Shown here in pieces: positions 24,666 to 35,892 of a DNA stretch of 64,000 nt. The position numbers and the translations under genes are program-made. Each line of letters opens with the position of its first letter. Position 1 is the first letter of the stretch. Below the pieces are notes generated by a model. That model saw only the letters and a program-made list of their open reading frames with translations, did not search any database and was not told where the DNA came from. This DNA is from Methylophilaceae bacterium 11 (GTDB lineage Bacteria; Pseudomonadota; Gammaproteobacteria; Burkholderiales; Methylophilaceae): assembly GCA_000525025.1 (NCBI GenBank), contig JCKJ01000001.1:868001-932000 (forward strand), given 5' to 3'.

Positions 24666-27600
24666 GTGTCAAATGATTTTGATATCGGCCCATTAACTTG
24701 GGTGAAGGACGAAATTGATAAGTCGCTGCATACTGTTTTAGATAATCTAAACAAGTATGGCGCCAACATCTCGGATACCGCGTTCCTCCGGTACGCGCAA
24801 ACACATGCCTACCAAGCCAGCGGTGCGCTGGATATGGTGGGGTTGGAAGGGTGTAAGTTTTACTGCGCAACACTGGAAAAATGTTTGTCTGCACTTGAAA
24901 AAGGCGAAATTCAAACCACGCCAGAACTCATTGAGCAGTTAATGCATGCAGTCAATGCCTTGTTGGCGTATATAGAAAGCCTGATGAAAGGCGCGCGTGA
25001 CGTGCCATTGCGCTTGTATGATGCGCTTGCTCCAGTAGCTGCCGCGCATGGGGCACCAATTGAAAAAAGTGATTTATTCTTTCCGGATATCAGCTTATCT
25101 GCACCTAAAGATGTCGCTACTCTTGAGATGGACGAAGCGACATACCCTAAATTTATTGCAGAACAACGGCTTGGCTACCAGAAATCGCTATTAAGTTGGC
25201 TAAAAAGTAATGATGCAGATGCGCTCGGGCAGATGGTGAATGCGCTTGCCAATGTGAGCCAAGCACAAACACGTAGCGCGCCTAAGTTGATGTGGTGGTC
25301 TGCAAGTGCATTCGCACAAAGCTTATATGATTCAAAAATTTCCACGCTGGCCGGTGCCAAACGTATCTGCAGAAAAATAGACCAAGAGCTAAAATTATTG
25401 TTGGAGGATGCACCGAAAGCCAATCCTCACATGTTGAAAGAAATGCTCTATTACGTTGCAGAGTCAGACGCTGACTATCCCGCGGTGAGCAAAGCCAAAC
25501 ATCTATTTGATTTGCAAAGTTATATTGAAAGCCCGTTAGATCAGTTTGGTCACGGCGTGATTGAGCAAGCTGAAGTGAATACAGCCTTGCAATTGGCCGA
25601 GGTGGTGGCAAGTATTGGCGATGTCTGGAATGAGCTATCCAATAAAATTAATTTTAATGTGGAAGATCGCCAACATACAACGATTTCTATCGACAATATA
25701 TTGATGACCAAGTGTGCCAATATTTTGGCTGAGCACCAGCCGCTATGTCAGCAATTAAGCCAAGTAGTAGTCATTGATTTGTATCAGGCACTGGCACAAG
25801 TCACTGGTTTTTTGAGAGACGGCTCAGGCCAAACCACGCATCCGATCTTAATTGAAATCGCTGCAGGTATTCATCTGCTCGAAACAGCATTGCAAGAATA
25901 TACAGAGTTGGATGCAGGCAAAATCCAAAAACTACTGTCTGAAATTAAGCGTTTGGAGCATATTGCATCTGGCGCAGCCTATACGCAGCTGGCACAAGAC
26001 AGAACCAATGAGTTGGATGCTGATACGATTAAAGTAGTGGTGTCACAGATCCAAGAGTCATTAAAGCTAGTAGAGCAATCGCTGGATGGTTTCTTTAGGC
26101 AATCGGACGATAAATCTGCGCTTGCGCTCACAGTAAAACCGCTTAAAGAAGTGGCTTCTATCTTCCAAATGTTGGATATGGATACACCAGCCAATATTGC
26201 CAAACTGAGCTTGGACTATATTGAATTTTTCCAATCACCACAGTTTGTAAGCAATCAAGGCGAGTTCGAACTGCTGGCGGAGAGCTTGAGTATGCTGGGC
26301 TTGTATGCTGAAGGCATGCCTAAAGTGCGCCCAGAGTACGAATCAGCCATGGATGCAGCACTGACGAGAATGCGTACTACATTGACGCATGTGGTCAATC
26401 CTCAATCCTCAACCTCGTTGGAAACTGCAGAGGCTACTGTTGAGGCAGTTGTAGCAGATACTCAGCCTGAGCGCTTAAGTGCCGACACAGCCTTAGATGA
26501 TGAGTTGTTGGATATTTATCTAACAGAGGCCGAAGAAGTATTGGCGCATATTGCCAACAATCTACAGTTACTTAAAGTCAGTGCCAGCCATGAAGCGCTG
26601 GTAGAAGTCAGAAGAGGTTTCCATACCTTAAAAGGTAGCGGCCGCACGGTTGGATTAACTAATTTAGGTGAAGTGGCTGGCAAGGTAGAAACGTTTTTAA
26701 ATGGCGTGTTGGACAATAAGGCTTTGTTAACAAGCGCGCAGTTACAAGAGGTTGAGCAGGTGACCGCTGAATTTGCCGATTGGTCTAACACCCTGCGCGA
26801 ACAAAAAACGTTGACGTTTAATCCGGAAAAATGGATAGCACGCATTGAAGGCTGGGACAAACCTACTAAAAAAGCGGCGAAGAAAAAAGCAAGCGATGAT
26901 GTGGTGCTGATAGGGGGCACACGTAAACTGAGTCGCCAGCTATACAATATTTTCTTAAACGAAAGCATGTTGAACATTACTACGCTGGAGCAAGATTTAG
27001 CGAATATCAATGCACATGCGATGGCAGTTGCGCCCTCGGATGCTGCCAGACGTGCAGTACATACATTGGCCAGCAATGCATTGGCTGCAGGCTTTACGCA
27101 CATGGGTGCACTAGGCCGCGCAGCAGAAGCTTGGTTGGATGAGGTTGGCGCGGAATGGTCGCCAGCCAACCACAAGTTGTATACACGTGTGGTGAAATCT
27201 GTTGCCAGAATGTGGCAGCGTATTTCTGAGCTCAATGAGCCTAAGGAAGAAAAAGCGCTGTTAAAAGCACTGCAAAAACCAGCCTCTGTTACCAAACGCA
27301 GTGCTAAGAAATCTGCAACGCCTGTTGAAGATGCGGCTAATCTGCTAACACCAGATGACACAACAGAGACGATCGTAGAGACTGCTGAAATACCTGCTGA
27401 AATATTGCCGAATGAAGTAGAGCCTCTGTCTGTAGCTGAGCCAGAACCTGCAGTGGAAGAAAATGAAATCGTGTTCATCCCGCCAGTGTTGGGAGAAATA
27501 GCAGAAGAGGCAGCGGAAGACGCACCTGCGACAATGCCTTGGGATAATACGGCAGATGTCAGCGATGAGCCTGTCGAAATTTATACAGCTGCCGCTTCGG

Positions 27601-29888
27601 GTAATGATATTTCTGAAGATGGCTCAGATGTACTGGAAGATGTTGAGCACGTCGATGCAGAGATTCTCACTTTGTTCCAAGAAGAGGCAGATGAGTTGCT
27701 GCCAATGATTGGCGTTGAACTTAGAGCATGGCGCGCCAGCCCACCAGATTCTGAACATCCGGATGCACTTCAACGTGCCTTGCATACGCTTAAAGGCAGT
27801 GCCCGCATGGCAGGTAAACATAGCCTAGGCAATGTTGTGCACAATATGGAAGAGCGCGTAGTACAGGCGCTAAAAACCAAACCCAACGCACAAACGTTTG
27901 AGCATTTGTTTACCGATTTAGATGCGATAGGTGTTTATTTTGAAGAAGGCCATTTGCCTGAACACCTCACACAACTGATTCAAGTTGAGAACGAACCTAC
28001 AGAAGATGCACCGTTAGAAGACGTAGCGGCAATTACGCCAGCGCATATTGATGTAGCGGCGCAAACCATTCGCCACAGCAACCGCAAAACACAGTTCTTG
28101 CGTATGCGTGCAGATGTGCTGGACCGCCTGATTAACGAGGCCGGTGAGATTTCGATTATTCGCTCCCGCATTGATAAAGAAGTGATTGGTTTCAAAAATA
28201 CCTCGCATGATCTGACCGAGAGCGTATCGCGCATGCGTAACTATTTACGCGAGTTAGAGATTGAGGCGGATACACAACTGCAATCACGTTTGACCTTATT
28301 GCAAGAAGCCAATGAGAAGTTTGACCCATTGGAATTTGACCGATTCACCCGCTTGCAAGAATTGACGCGCATGATGGCGGAGAGTGTGAACGATATTTCC
28401 ACCATTCAAAATGGCTTGATTGGCAACTTGGGGCAAGCAGAAGCTGCACTGCAACAACAAACACGTATGAATCGTGAATTGCAACAAACGTTGATGAATG
28501 TGCGTATGTTGCCGTTCTCACAACTCTCTGAGCGTATGGATAGAATTGTGCGGCAAACTGCACGTGAGCTGAAAAAACGCGTTGAGTTCACGATTACGGG
28601 TGATAAAACTGAAATTGACCGCAGCGTGCTGGATAAAATTGGTGCGCCATTGGAGCATTTGCTGAGGAATGCGGTAGCACACGGCATTGAGTTGCCGGAC
28701 AGCCGCCAAAAGGCTGGTAAAGCGGCTACTGGTAAATTACGCTTGCATGTGACAGCAGAAAATGACGAGATTCGCATTCAGGTAAGCGATGACGGTGCCG
28801 GCGTCAATTTGAAGAAAGTACGTGAGATTGCAGTCAAAAATAAACTGATTGATGCGAAAGCACAGATTAATGACCAAGCCCTCATGGCAGTAATTTTTGA
28901 GCCAGGGTTCTCAACCTCTGCCGAAGTAACACAAATTGCTGGCCGCGGCGTGGGGTTAGATGTGGTGCGTAGTGAAGTGACTGGCTTGGGTGGTCGTATC
29001 GATATTGATAGCCGTTTGGGCGAAGGGACACAGTTCTTTATTTATCTGCCAGTGACACTCACTGTGGCACAAGTGTTGATGGTGCGCGCTGGTAATACGC
29101 AATATGCGATATCTGTGGCCATGATTGAGCAAGCACAAAAAATCAAACAAGCCGAACTTGCAAAAGCAAATGAGACAGGTGAGATTGTATGGGCGGGTAA
29201 TACTTATCCATTTCACCATATTGCTAAGTTGCTGAATGAGTCAGGCTCAGATGACGCACATACCTATGCATCTGTATTGCTATTAAGAAGCGGTAACTAT
29301 CGTATTGCATTGCATGTGGATGAAATGCTGGGCAACCAAGAGGTGGTGATTAAGCCAATTGGCGTGGAGTTAGCACGCGTGCCCGGTATTATGGGTGCCA
29401 CCGTGACTGGCGATGGTAGTGTGATTCTCATCCTTAACCCATTGCTATTAGCCAACCGTGAAGTGCTTGCAGTGGGTAGCGTAAAAGTAAAAGTGCAAGA
29501 TACGCCTATCACACTCAAGCCAAAAGCGCTGGTCGTAGATGATTCGTTGACCATGCGTAAAGTACTGGGGCGTTTGATGGAGCGTGAAGGCTATGAGGTG
29601 TTGGTGGCCAAAGACGGAATGGATGCCTTGCAGTTATTACAAGGCGTGACACCGGATATTATTCTGACGGATATTGAGATGCCGCGTATGGACGGATTTG
29701 GTTTGGCCCGTAATATTCGTGACGATGCGCGTACAGCCAACACACCGTTAATTATGATTAGCTCACGTACCGCAGATAAGCATCAAAACTTGGCCAAAGA
29801 TATTGGTGTGGATGCGTTCTTTGGTAAGCCGGTGCATGATGATGAGTTGATTGCTAAAGTCAACGAGCTGGTCAGTAGAAAGTCTTAA
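24666..29888 (+). CDS. chpA: hybrid CheA-type histidine kinase ChpA/PilL with several Hpt domains and a receiver
   Basis: 1740 residues from a GTG start. From the N-terminus: a FimL-like helical region (AYQASGALDMVGLEG near 45-60); an Hpt with FHTLKGSGRT (His653); a degenerate Hpt with VHTLASNALAAG (His799, lacking the usual KG); a long acidic Pro/Glu linker; an Hpt with LHTLKGSARMAG (His1040). The CheA dimerisation and ATPase core follows (LEHLLRNAVAHGIE, SDDGAGVNLKK, GRGVGLDVV), then a CheW-like domain and a C-terminal receiver (ALVVDDSLTMRK, Asp1669). P. aeruginosa ChpA is about 2470 residues, so this one has fewer Hpt repeats. It is the kinase of the Pil-Chp twitching system and ends before a terminator. 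Confidence 0.93.
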   Translation: MSNDFDIGPLTWVKDEIDKSLHTVLDNLNKYGANISDTAFLRYAQTHAYQASGALDMVGLEGCKFYCATLEKCLSALEKGEIQTTPELIEQLMHAVNALLAYIESLMKGARDVPLRLYDALAPVAAAHGAPIEKSDLFFPDISLSAPKDVATLEMDEATYPKFIAEQRLGYQKSLLSWLKSNDADALGQMVNALANVSQAQTRSAPKLMWWSASAFAQSLYDSKISTLAGAKRICRKIDQELKLLLEDAPKANPHMLKEMLYYVAESDADYPAVSKAKHLFDLQSYIESPLDQFGHGVIEQAEVNTALQLAEVVASIGDVWNELSNKINFNVEDRQHTTISIDNILMTKCANILAEHQPLCQQLSQVVVIDLYQALAQVTGFLRDGSGQTTHPILIEIAAGIHLLETALQEYTELDAGKIQKLLSEIKRLEHIASGAAYTQLAQDRTNELDADTIKVVVSQIQESLKLVEQSLDGFFRQSDDKSALALTVKPLKEVASIFQMLDMDTPANIAKLSLDYIEFFQSPQFVSNQGEFELLAESLSMLGLYAEGMPKVRPEYESAMDAALTRMRTTLTHVVNPQSSTSLETAEATVEAVVADTQPERLSADTALDDELLDIYLTEAEEVLAHIANNLQLLKVSASHEALVEVRRGFHTLKGSGRTVGLTNLGEVAGKVETFLNGVLDNKALLTSAQLQEVEQVTAEFADWSNTLREQKTLTFNPEKWIARIEGWDKPTKKAAKKKASDDVVLIGGTRKLSRQLYNIFLNESMLNITTLEQDLANINAHAMAVAPSDAARRAVHTLASNALAAGFTHMGALGRAAEAWLDEVGAEWSPANHKLYTRVVKSVARMWQRISELNEPKEEKALLKALQKPASVTKRSAKKSATPVEDAANLLTPDDTTETIVETAEIPAEILPNEVEPLSVAEPEPAVEENEIVFIPPVLGEIAEEAAEDAPATMPWDNTADVSDEPVEIYTAAASGNDISEDGSDVLEDVEHVDAEILTLFQEEADELLPMIGVELRAWRASPPDSEHPDALQRALHTLKGSARMAGKHSLGNVVHNMEERVVQALKTKPNAQTFEHLFTDLDAIGVYFEEGHLPEHLTQLIQVENEPTEDAPLEDVAAITPAHIDVAAQTIRHSNRKTQFLRMRADVLDRLINEAGEISIIRSRIDKEVIGFKNTSHDLTESVSRMRNYLRELEIEADTQLQSRLTLLQEANEKFDPLEFDRFTRLQELTRMMAESVNDISTIQNGLIGNLGQAEAALQQQTRMNRELQQTLMNVRMLPFSQLSERMDRIVRQTARELKKRVEFTITGDKTEIDRSVLDKIGAPLEHLLRNAVAHGIELPDSRQKAGKAATGKLRLHVTAENDEIRIQVSDDGAGVNLKKVREIAVKNKLIDAKAQINDQALMAVIFEPGFSTSAEVTQIAGRGVGLDVVRSEVTGLGGRIDIDSRLGEGTQFFIYLPVTLTVAQVLMVRAGNTQYAISVAMIEQAQKIKQAELAKANETGEIVWAGNTYPFHHIAKLLNESGSDDAHTYASVLLLRSGNYRIALHVDEMLGNQEVVIKPIGVELARVPGIMGATVTGDGSVILILNPLLLANREVLAVGSVKVKVQDTPITLKPKALVVDDSLTMRKVLGRLMEREGYEVLVAKDGMDALQLLQGVTPDIILTDIEMPRMDGFGLARNIRDDARTANTPLIMISSRTADKHQNLAKDIGVDAFFGKPVHDDELIAKVNELVSRKS

Positions 29889-29897
29889 TAATCTATT

Positions 29898-29932
29898 AAA
29901 AACAAGTGGTTGTGTATTAACTGCTTGTTTTT
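29898..29932 (+). terminator. Rho-independent terminator of the pil-chp operon
   Basis: AAAAACAAGTGGTT pairs with AACTGCTTGTTTTT (two G-U pairs) around a 7-base loop, ending in five T followed by C. It starts 10 bases after the chpA stop codon. Confidence 0.8.
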
Positions 29933-30011
29933 CTCCCATGTTATCCAGCAAAAAAACTTTCACTTAATACCTCAATTAATGGGTGTCATTGTGGCCTGAC
30001 AAAGGTAAAAT

Positions 30012-33000
30012 GTGGGCATGCAAGATTCCGCACTCCAACCCATCACACCTGCCTTTGTGCATTTGCGCTGCCATAGCGAATACTCCGTTTTGGATGGCAT
30101 TGTACGCATTGACGATTATGTCAAAGCAGCTAAACAAGACGCCATGCCTGCGCTTGCGTTGACCGATTTATCCAACCTATTTGGCGCGATTAAATTTTAT
30201 AAAGCAGCGCGTAGTGCAGGCATTAAACCTTTGGTAGGCTGTGATGTTTGGATAGAAAATACGACGAATCGCGACCAAGCGCATCGTGTACTTTTTTTGG
30301 TACAAAACTTGGTGGGGTACCGCCATCTCTGTGAGTTGCTGAGCAAAGCATATCTAGAAAATCAGTATCGCGGTCGCGCGGAAATCAAGCAAGAGTGGCT
30401 AACCGAGGCTAACGCAGGCTTAATTGTATTGTCAGGCTTTAAGCATGGTGATATCGGCCATGCATTGAGCCAAGACAATCTGCCCATGGCTAAAAAGTGT
30501 GCGGAACAATGGGTAGCATTATTTCCTAACCGCTTTTATCTAGAAGTGCAGCGTACACATCCGCAAGGGCAACATGGCGCACAAGATAGATTGGTGCAAG
30601 CCACGGTGCATCTGGCGCATACATTGGATTTGCCAGTCGTCGCCACCCATCCGATTCAGTTTATTACGGCCGACGACTTTATGGCGCATGAGGCACGCAC
30701 CTGCATTGCCGAAGGCTATATGTTGGCCGATAGTCGCCGCCCTAAACACTTTACTGAATCACAATATTTTAAAACGCAGGCAGAGATGCAAACGCTGTTT
30801 GCGGATATGCCAGAAGCTTTGACCAATAGTGTGGAAATTGCCAAGCGCTGCAACCTGAGTTTAACGCTAGGCAAAAATTACTTACCAGACTTTCCTACGC
30901 CCAATCAAGAAAGCTTGGACGTCTTTCTGGTGCAGCAATCCGAACTAGGGTTGGAAACGCGCCTGAGTGCTTTGTATCCCGATGAAAATATCCGTGCACA
31001 AAAGCGCGAGAGTTATGAAAAGCGGCTAGGATTTGAGTGTCAAATCATCAACCAGATGGGGTTTGCTGGCTACTTTTTAATTGTGGCGGACTTTATTAAC
31101 TGGGCCAAGCACAATGGCGTACCAGTAGGGCCGGGCCGTGGTTCTGGTGCTGGCTCTCTGGTGGCCTATAGTCTAGGCATTACCGATCTAGACCCGCTAC
31201 GCTATAACTTACTGTTCGAACGGTTCTTGAATCCAGAACGCGTCTCCATGCCCGACTTCGATATCGACTTCTGTCAAGAAGGGCGTGATCGCGTCATTGA
31301 TTATGTCAAACAAAAATACGGGCTGGCGTCTGTATCGCAAATTGCTACCTTCGGGACCATGGCGGCTAAGGCCGTGATTCGTGACGTGGGGCGCGTGTTG
31401 GATTTGCCTTTTAACTTTGTCGATGGCATTGCCAAGTTGATTCCATTAGAGCTTGGCATTACCTTGCAATCTGCGTTAGAAAAAGAGCCGCAACTGCAGG
31501 AACGTCGTGAAAAAGAAGAAGAGGTGGCAGGCCTGCTAGAACTGGCTTTGCGATTAGAGGGTTTGGTCCGTAACGTAGGCATGCACGCAGGTGGCGTGTT
31601 GATTGCGCCGGGTAAAATTTCCGACTATTCCCCAGTCTACTGTCAAGCCGATGGCAGCAGCTTGGTCAGCCAATACGATAAAGATGACGTGGAGGCGGTA
31701 GGCCTCGTCAAGTTTGACTTTTTAGGGCTACGCACACTGACCATTTTGGACATGGCGTTAGAAAATGCCAATGCACAGCGTGCGCAAGAGAATTTACCGC
31801 CATTAAGTTTTGAGACCTTGCCGCTGGATGATAAAAAGAGCTATCAACTGCTCAAGACTTCCAACACAACGGCGGTATTCCAGCTAGAGTCTAAAGGCAT
31901 GAAAGACATGCTCAAACAGGCCAAGCCGGACTGTTTTGAAGACATTATTGCGCTGGTAGCGCTGTATCGACCAGGTCCAATGGATTTGATTCCGGATTTT
32001 TGTCGACGCAAACATGGCTTACAGCGTGTGGAATATCCACACCCGGCGACCGAAGCGATTCTGAAAGAAACTTACGGCATTGCGGTGTATCAAGAGCAGG
32101 TGATGCAGATTGCGCAGGTGGTGGCAGGATATAGTCTAGGCGGTGCGGATTTGCTGCGGCGCGCCATGGGTAAAAAGAAACCAGAAGAAATGGTGGCACA
32201 ACGCGCCATTTTTAACGAAGGCGCACAGAAAAACGGCTTGAACGAAAAGCAAGCCAATGATCTGTTCGACTTGCTGGAGAAATTTGCCGGCTATGGCTTC
32301 AATAAATCCCATGCGGCAGCGTATGCACTAGTGGCGTATCAAACGGCTTATCTAAAAGCACATTATCCGGCCGCATTTATTGCAGCTACGATGTCGGCCG
32401 ATATGAATAATACTGACAATGTGCGCATATTCTTTGATGATTGTGCGCCGAACCAGATTGATGTGCTGCCGCCGGATATTAACCAAAGTGTGTACCAATT
32501 TAAGCCATTAAATGCAAAACAAATGCTCTACGGTTTAGGGGCTGTTAAAGGTACTGGTTTGGCTGCGATTGATTTGATTTTAGCTTCACGCCAACAAGAT
32601 GGACAATTTTCCGATATCTTTGATTTTTGTGCGCGTTTGGACTTGCGTAAAGTCAATCGTCGCGTTATTGAGTCTCTCATTCGCGCCGGTGCGTTTGATA
32701 CGATTGAAGCAAATCGAGCGGCATTGTTGGCAACGGTGAGCACAGCAATCTCGGCCGCAGAGCAAAGCAGCTCGCATGCTGGCCAAAACAGCTTGTTTGG
32801 TGAAGCCTCTGAAACCAAGCATCAATTGCCTGTGGTAGAACCGTGGTTGCCTGAGCAAGCGTTGCTAGAAGAGAAGGCGGCGCTAGGGTTTTATTTAAGT
32901 GGGCACCCGTTCTTGGGCTATAAGGAAGAACTAGCCACGTTTGTGAGGGGCAGTTTGGCCGACTTAGCACCGCAGGAGCAGCCCAAGCTGATTGCCGGCG

Positions 33001-33488
33001 TGGTCATGGGAGTGCGTATTCGCATGACGCAGCGCGGGAAGATGGCGATTGTGACAATAGATGACGCAGTGGCGCGGGTGGATGTGGTGGTGGGTTCTGA
33101 ATTGCTGAACCAACATGCGATGCTGATTAAAGAGGATCAGCTGTTACTAGTAGAAGGGCGCATCAGCAATGATGATTTCTCTGGCGGTATTCGCGTGAGC
33201 GCACGCAAGCTATTTGATTTGACGACGGCCAGAAGCCAGTATGCCAATATGCTTAAAATTTCTTGCAACGGACAGTCGGATGCACAAAAGCTCAGCGCGA
33301 TATTAAACCCATATCGCAACCGCAATGCGGATAAAAGACTCTGTCCGGTCAAGATTGAATATCATAATGCACAAGGTCAAGCTAGCCTGATGTTGGGGGA
33401 TGATTGGCGAGTGGAGCTGCACGATGATTTATTAAAGCATTTACATACATGGCTTTCAAAAGAAAATGTAAAAATCCTTTATAATTAA
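30012..33488 (+). CDS. dnaE: DNA polymerase III alpha subunit DnaE
   Basis: 1158 residues, the normal length for DnaE1. An N-terminal PHP domain (VHLRCHSEYSVLDGIVRIDD) is followed by the palm with catalytic aspartates in MPDFDIDFCQEGRD and GPGRGSGAGSLVAY. The fingers carry YRPGPMDLIPDF and the active-site block YQEQVMQIAQVVAGYSLGGA. A helix-hairpin-helix region, OB fold and tau-binding C-terminus follow. It replicates the chromosome. The GTG at 30012 has an aaagg six bases upstream; the ATG at 30018 is the alternative start. accA follows 27 bases downstream. Confidence 0.95.
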   Translation: MGMQDSALQPITPAFVHLRCHSEYSVLDGIVRIDDYVKAAKQDAMPALALTDLSNLFGAIKFYKAARSAGIKPLVGCDVWIENTTNRDQAHRVLFLVQNLVGYRHLCELLSKAYLENQYRGRAEIKQEWLTEANAGLIVLSGFKHGDIGHALSQDNLPMAKKCAEQWVALFPNRFYLEVQRTHPQGQHGAQDRLVQATVHLAHTLDLPVVATHPIQFITADDFMAHEARTCIAEGYMLADSRRPKHFTESQYFKTQAEMQTLFADMPEALTNSVEIAKRCNLSLTLGKNYLPDFPTPNQESLDVFLVQQSELGLETRLSALYPDENIRAQKRESYEKRLGFECQIINQMGFAGYFLIVADFINWAKHNGVPVGPGRGSGAGSLVAYSLGITDLDPLRYNLLFERFLNPERVSMPDFDIDFCQEGRDRVIDYVKQKYGLASVSQIATFGTMAAKAVIRDVGRVLDLPFNFVDGIAKLIPLELGITLQSALEKEPQLQERREKEEEVAGLLELALRLEGLVRNVGMHAGGVLIAPGKISDYSPVYCQADGSSLVSQYDKDDVEAVGLVKFDFLGLRTLTILDMALENANAQRAQENLPPLSFETLPLDDKKSYQLLKTSNTTAVFQLESKGMKDMLKQAKPDCFEDIIALVALYRPGPMDLIPDFCRRKHGLQRVEYPHPATEAILKETYGIAVYQEQVMQIAQVVAGYSLGGADLLRRAMGKKKPEEMVAQRAIFNEGAQKNGLNEKQANDLFDLLEKFAGYGFNKSHAAAYALVAYQTAYLKAHYPAAFIAATMSADMNNTDNVRIFFDDCAPNQIDVLPPDINQSVYQFKPLNAKQMLYGLGAVKGTGLAAIDLILASRQQDGQFSDIFDFCARLDLRKVNRRVIESLIRAGAFDTIEANRAALLATVSTAISAAEQSSSHAGQNSLFGEASETKHQLPVVEPWLPEQALLEEKAALGFYLSGHPFLGYKEELATFVRGSLADLAPQEQPKLIAGVVMGVRIRMTQRGKMAIVTIDDAVARVDVVVGSELLNQHAMLIKEDQLLLVEGRISNDDFSGGIRVSARKLFDLTTARSQYANMLKISCNGQSDAQKLSAILNPYRNRNADKRLCPVKIEYHNAQGQASLMLGDDWRVELHDDLLKHLHTWLSKENVKILYN

Positions 33489-33515
33489 CCCCATTTGAAT
33501 ACGAACACCGACACA

Positions 33516-34511
33516 ATGAAAAACAGGCGTCTTACCGATCCTAAATTAAGCTACCTTGATTTTGAAGCCTCGATTGCCGAGCTTGAAAAGCGTATTGAGG
33601 CATTGCAAGTTTCACACGATGAGCACGACGCCCTTGATATTTCCAAAGAGCTGGAACAGCTGCAAAAGAAAAATAGTAAGTTGCTGCAAGATACCTATCA
33701 AAATCTGACTGCATGGCAAATTTCACAAGTGGCACGCCATCCACAACGCCCCTATACGCTTGATTATATTGACGAACTCTTTACTGAGTTTGAAGAGTTG
33801 CATGGTGATCGCGCTTATGCGGATGACCCTGCCATTGTGGGCGGCATTGCACGTTTTGAAGGTATCCCTGTCATGGTGATTGGTCACCAAAAGGGGCGTG
33901 ATGTCAAAGAGCGCCAGTACCGCAATTTTGGGATGCCACGTCCTGAAGGCTACCGTAAAGCGCTGCGCTTATTCAAAATGGCCGAGAAATTTGGTCTGCC
34001 GATTATTACACTGATTGATACTCCAGGCGCTTATCCTGGTATTGGTGCCGAAGAGCGTGGTCAGTCCGAAGCGATTGCACGCAATTTATATGTGATGGCT
34101 GAACTCAAAACGCCTATCATCGGCATTGTGATTGGTGAGGGTGGCTCTGGCGGTGCGTTAGCGTTGGGCGTGGTCGATCAATTATTGATGTTGCAATACG
34201 CGACTTATTCAGTGATCTCCCCAGAAGGTTGTGCCTCTATTTTATGGAAGAGTGCGACTAAAGCGCCAGAAGCTGCAGAAACACTGGCGATTACTGCAGA
34301 TCGCCTTAAAGTATTAGGCCTCATCGATGAGATTGTGTCTGAACCTTTGGGTGGTGCACACCGTGAGCCACTGGCGATGATGGAGAAAATGCGTCACGCT
34401 ATTCGGGTGCAGTTAAAAACTCTGCAAGCCAAAAAATTAGATAAATTGCTTGAAACAAGGTATGCCCGCCTCATGAGTTATGGCAAATTCAAAATTACCG
34501 CCAGCAAATAA
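33516..34511 (+). CDS. accA: acetyl-CoA carboxylase carboxyltransferase subunit alpha
   Basis: 331 residues from the ATG at 33516; a TTG at 33495 is also in frame. The N-terminal part ([20 protein letters not shown]) is the coiled coil and the core shows the carboxyltransferase fold with [31 protein letters not shown] and [12 protein letters not shown]. With AccD it moves the carboxyl group from biotin to acetyl-CoA, the first step of fatty acid synthesis. dnaE-accA-tilS is a common order in proteobacteria. The 3' end overlaps tilS by 32 bases in another frame. Confidence 0.95.
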   Translation: MKNRRLTDPKLSYLDFEASIAELEKRIEALQVSHDEHDALDISKELEQLQKKNSKLLQDTYQNLTAWQISQVARHPQRPYTLDYIDELFTEFEELHGDRAYADDPAIVGGIARFEGIPVMVIGHQKGRDVKERQYRNFGMPRPEGYRKALRLFKMAEKFGLPIITLIDTPGAYPGIGAEERGQSEAIARNLYVMAELKTPIIGIVIGEGGSGGALALGVVDQLLMLQYATYSVISPEGCASILWKSATKAPEAAETLAITADRLKVLGLIDEIVSEPLGGAHREPLAMMEKMRHAIRVQLKTLQAKKLDKLLETRYARLMSYGKFKITASK

Positions 34512-35880
34512 AACGCAAATCGCAACGCGTGTAGATACATTTTTTACACGCGTTTTTCAACTCCAGCCACAACCCATCTACCGTGTATTAGTTGCTTTTA
34601 GCGGTGGTATAGACTCCACCGTGCTGCTTCATGCCTTGGTTCATTTACAACGCACATTGCAGGCAGATACGAGCGCACCATTTCAATTACAGTTATCAGC
34701 GATGCATGTGCATCATGGGCTCAGCCCAAATGCCAATCTATGGGCCAGCCATTGCAAAACCGTGTGTGCGCAATTTTCGGTTCCATTCGACTTACGCCGT
34801 GTACATGTAGATGGCCAATCTGGTTTGGGTGTTGAAGCCACCGCTAGAAACGCACGCTATGCAGCATTGTTTGCGGCTGAGGCTGACTTTATTTGCCTAG
34901 CGCATCATCAAAACGACCAAGCAGAAACGCTATTATTACAGTTGGCACGCGGTGCTGGCGCTAAAGGATTGTCAGGTATGGCGGCCATGGACTTTTCTAG
35001 GCGGTTGCTGCGCCCTTTGCTTGAGGTATCTCGTCCAGATGTTGAGCACTATGCCAAACAACATGCGCTGCAATGGGTGGAAGACGAGAGCAATTTAAAC
35101 CTGCAATTTGACCGTAATTTTATACGCCAGTCGGTCATGCCGGTATTGGCGGGCCAGTATTCTGGCATTGAAAAAACACTAGGTAGAACAGCACAGCATC
35201 TAGCAGAAGCCAATACCTTGCTGGCAGAATTGGCAGAGATGGATGTTCGTGATGCGTCACTGGTCAATGCATCTGACAAACAGAGCACGCTGGCGATAGA
35301 TGGCTTACGTGCATTGAGCGCGCCTAGAGCCAAGAATGTGTTGCGCTGGTGGTTAGAGCTACACGCATTGCCTATGCCCAACACGGAGACGCTCACGCAA
35401 CTACTGCAACAATTACTGCATGCCCGTGGCGATGCAGCTGTTTGCGTGAAGGTTGGGCCTCAGCATAGCGTGCGCCGGTACGCCCATCGTGCCTATGTGG
35501 TTATCGAGGAGACGGTTACCGAGCCATTCAGTTACTGGTGGCAGGGAGAGTCCGTTGTGCCATTGACGGCGCATCATCGTTTGGTGTTTGAAACGTGCAC
35601 TGGCAAAGGGATTGCAATGTATCAGCTGGGTGAAACTAAACTGCTGATCAAAACCCGTTTAGGAGGTGAGCGCTTTAAGCCAGAGCTAGGGCGCCCGAGC
35701 CGTACCTTGCAGCATGTGTTGCAAGCGCATGCGATTCCACCATGGCAGCGGGCACATTATCCTTTGGTGTTTGCCGCTGAGACTTTGGTGTGTATTCCTA
35801 ATATTGGTGTGGATGCCAATATGACTGCACAACCCAATGAGCAGGGGCTTTCAATTCGCCTAGAAGCAATTGATTGCTGA
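34480..35880 (+). CDS. tilS: tRNA(Ile)-lysidine synthase TilS
   Basis: 466 residues. The N-terminal PP-loop ATP pyrophosphatase domain has SGGIDS at 41-46, MHVHHGL and [18 protein letters not shown] central TilS substrate-binding domain and the C-terminal domain ([20 protein letters not shown]) follow. It joins lysine to cytidine 34 of tRNA-Ile(CAU), so that AUA codons are read; it is essential. The start codon lies inside accA, which suggests translational coupling. Confidence 0.93.
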   Translation: MANSKLPPANKTQIATRVDTFFTRVFQLQPQPIYRVLVAFSGGIDSTVLLHALVHLQRTLQADTSAPFQLQLSAMHVHHGLSPNANLWASHCKTVCAQFSVPFDLRRVHVDGQSGLGVEATARNARYAALFAAEADFICLAHHQNDQAETLLLQLARGAGAKGLSGMAAMDFSRRLLRPLLEVSRPDVEHYAKQHALQWVEDESNLNLQFDRNFIRQSVMPVLAGQYSGIEKTLGRTAQHLAEANTLLAELAEMDVRDASLVNASDKQSTLAIDGLRALSAPRAKNVLRWWLELHALPMPNTETLTQLLQQLLHARGDAAVCVKVGPQHSVRRYAHRAYVVIEETVTEPFSYWWQGESVVPLTAHHRLVFETCTGKGIAMYQLGETKLLIKTRLGGERFKPELGRPSRTLQHVLQAHAIPPWQRAHYPLVFAAETLVCIPNIGVDANMTAQPNEQGLSIRLEAIDC

Positions 35881-35892
35881 GGATGGTACTGG

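Noticed and set aside
26516-27478. 320-residue open frame on the minus strand
   Set aside because: It lies wholly inside chpA, is Ser/Ala/Thr-rich as expected opposite an Ala/Glu-rich gene, and has no ribosome site or recognisable motif.
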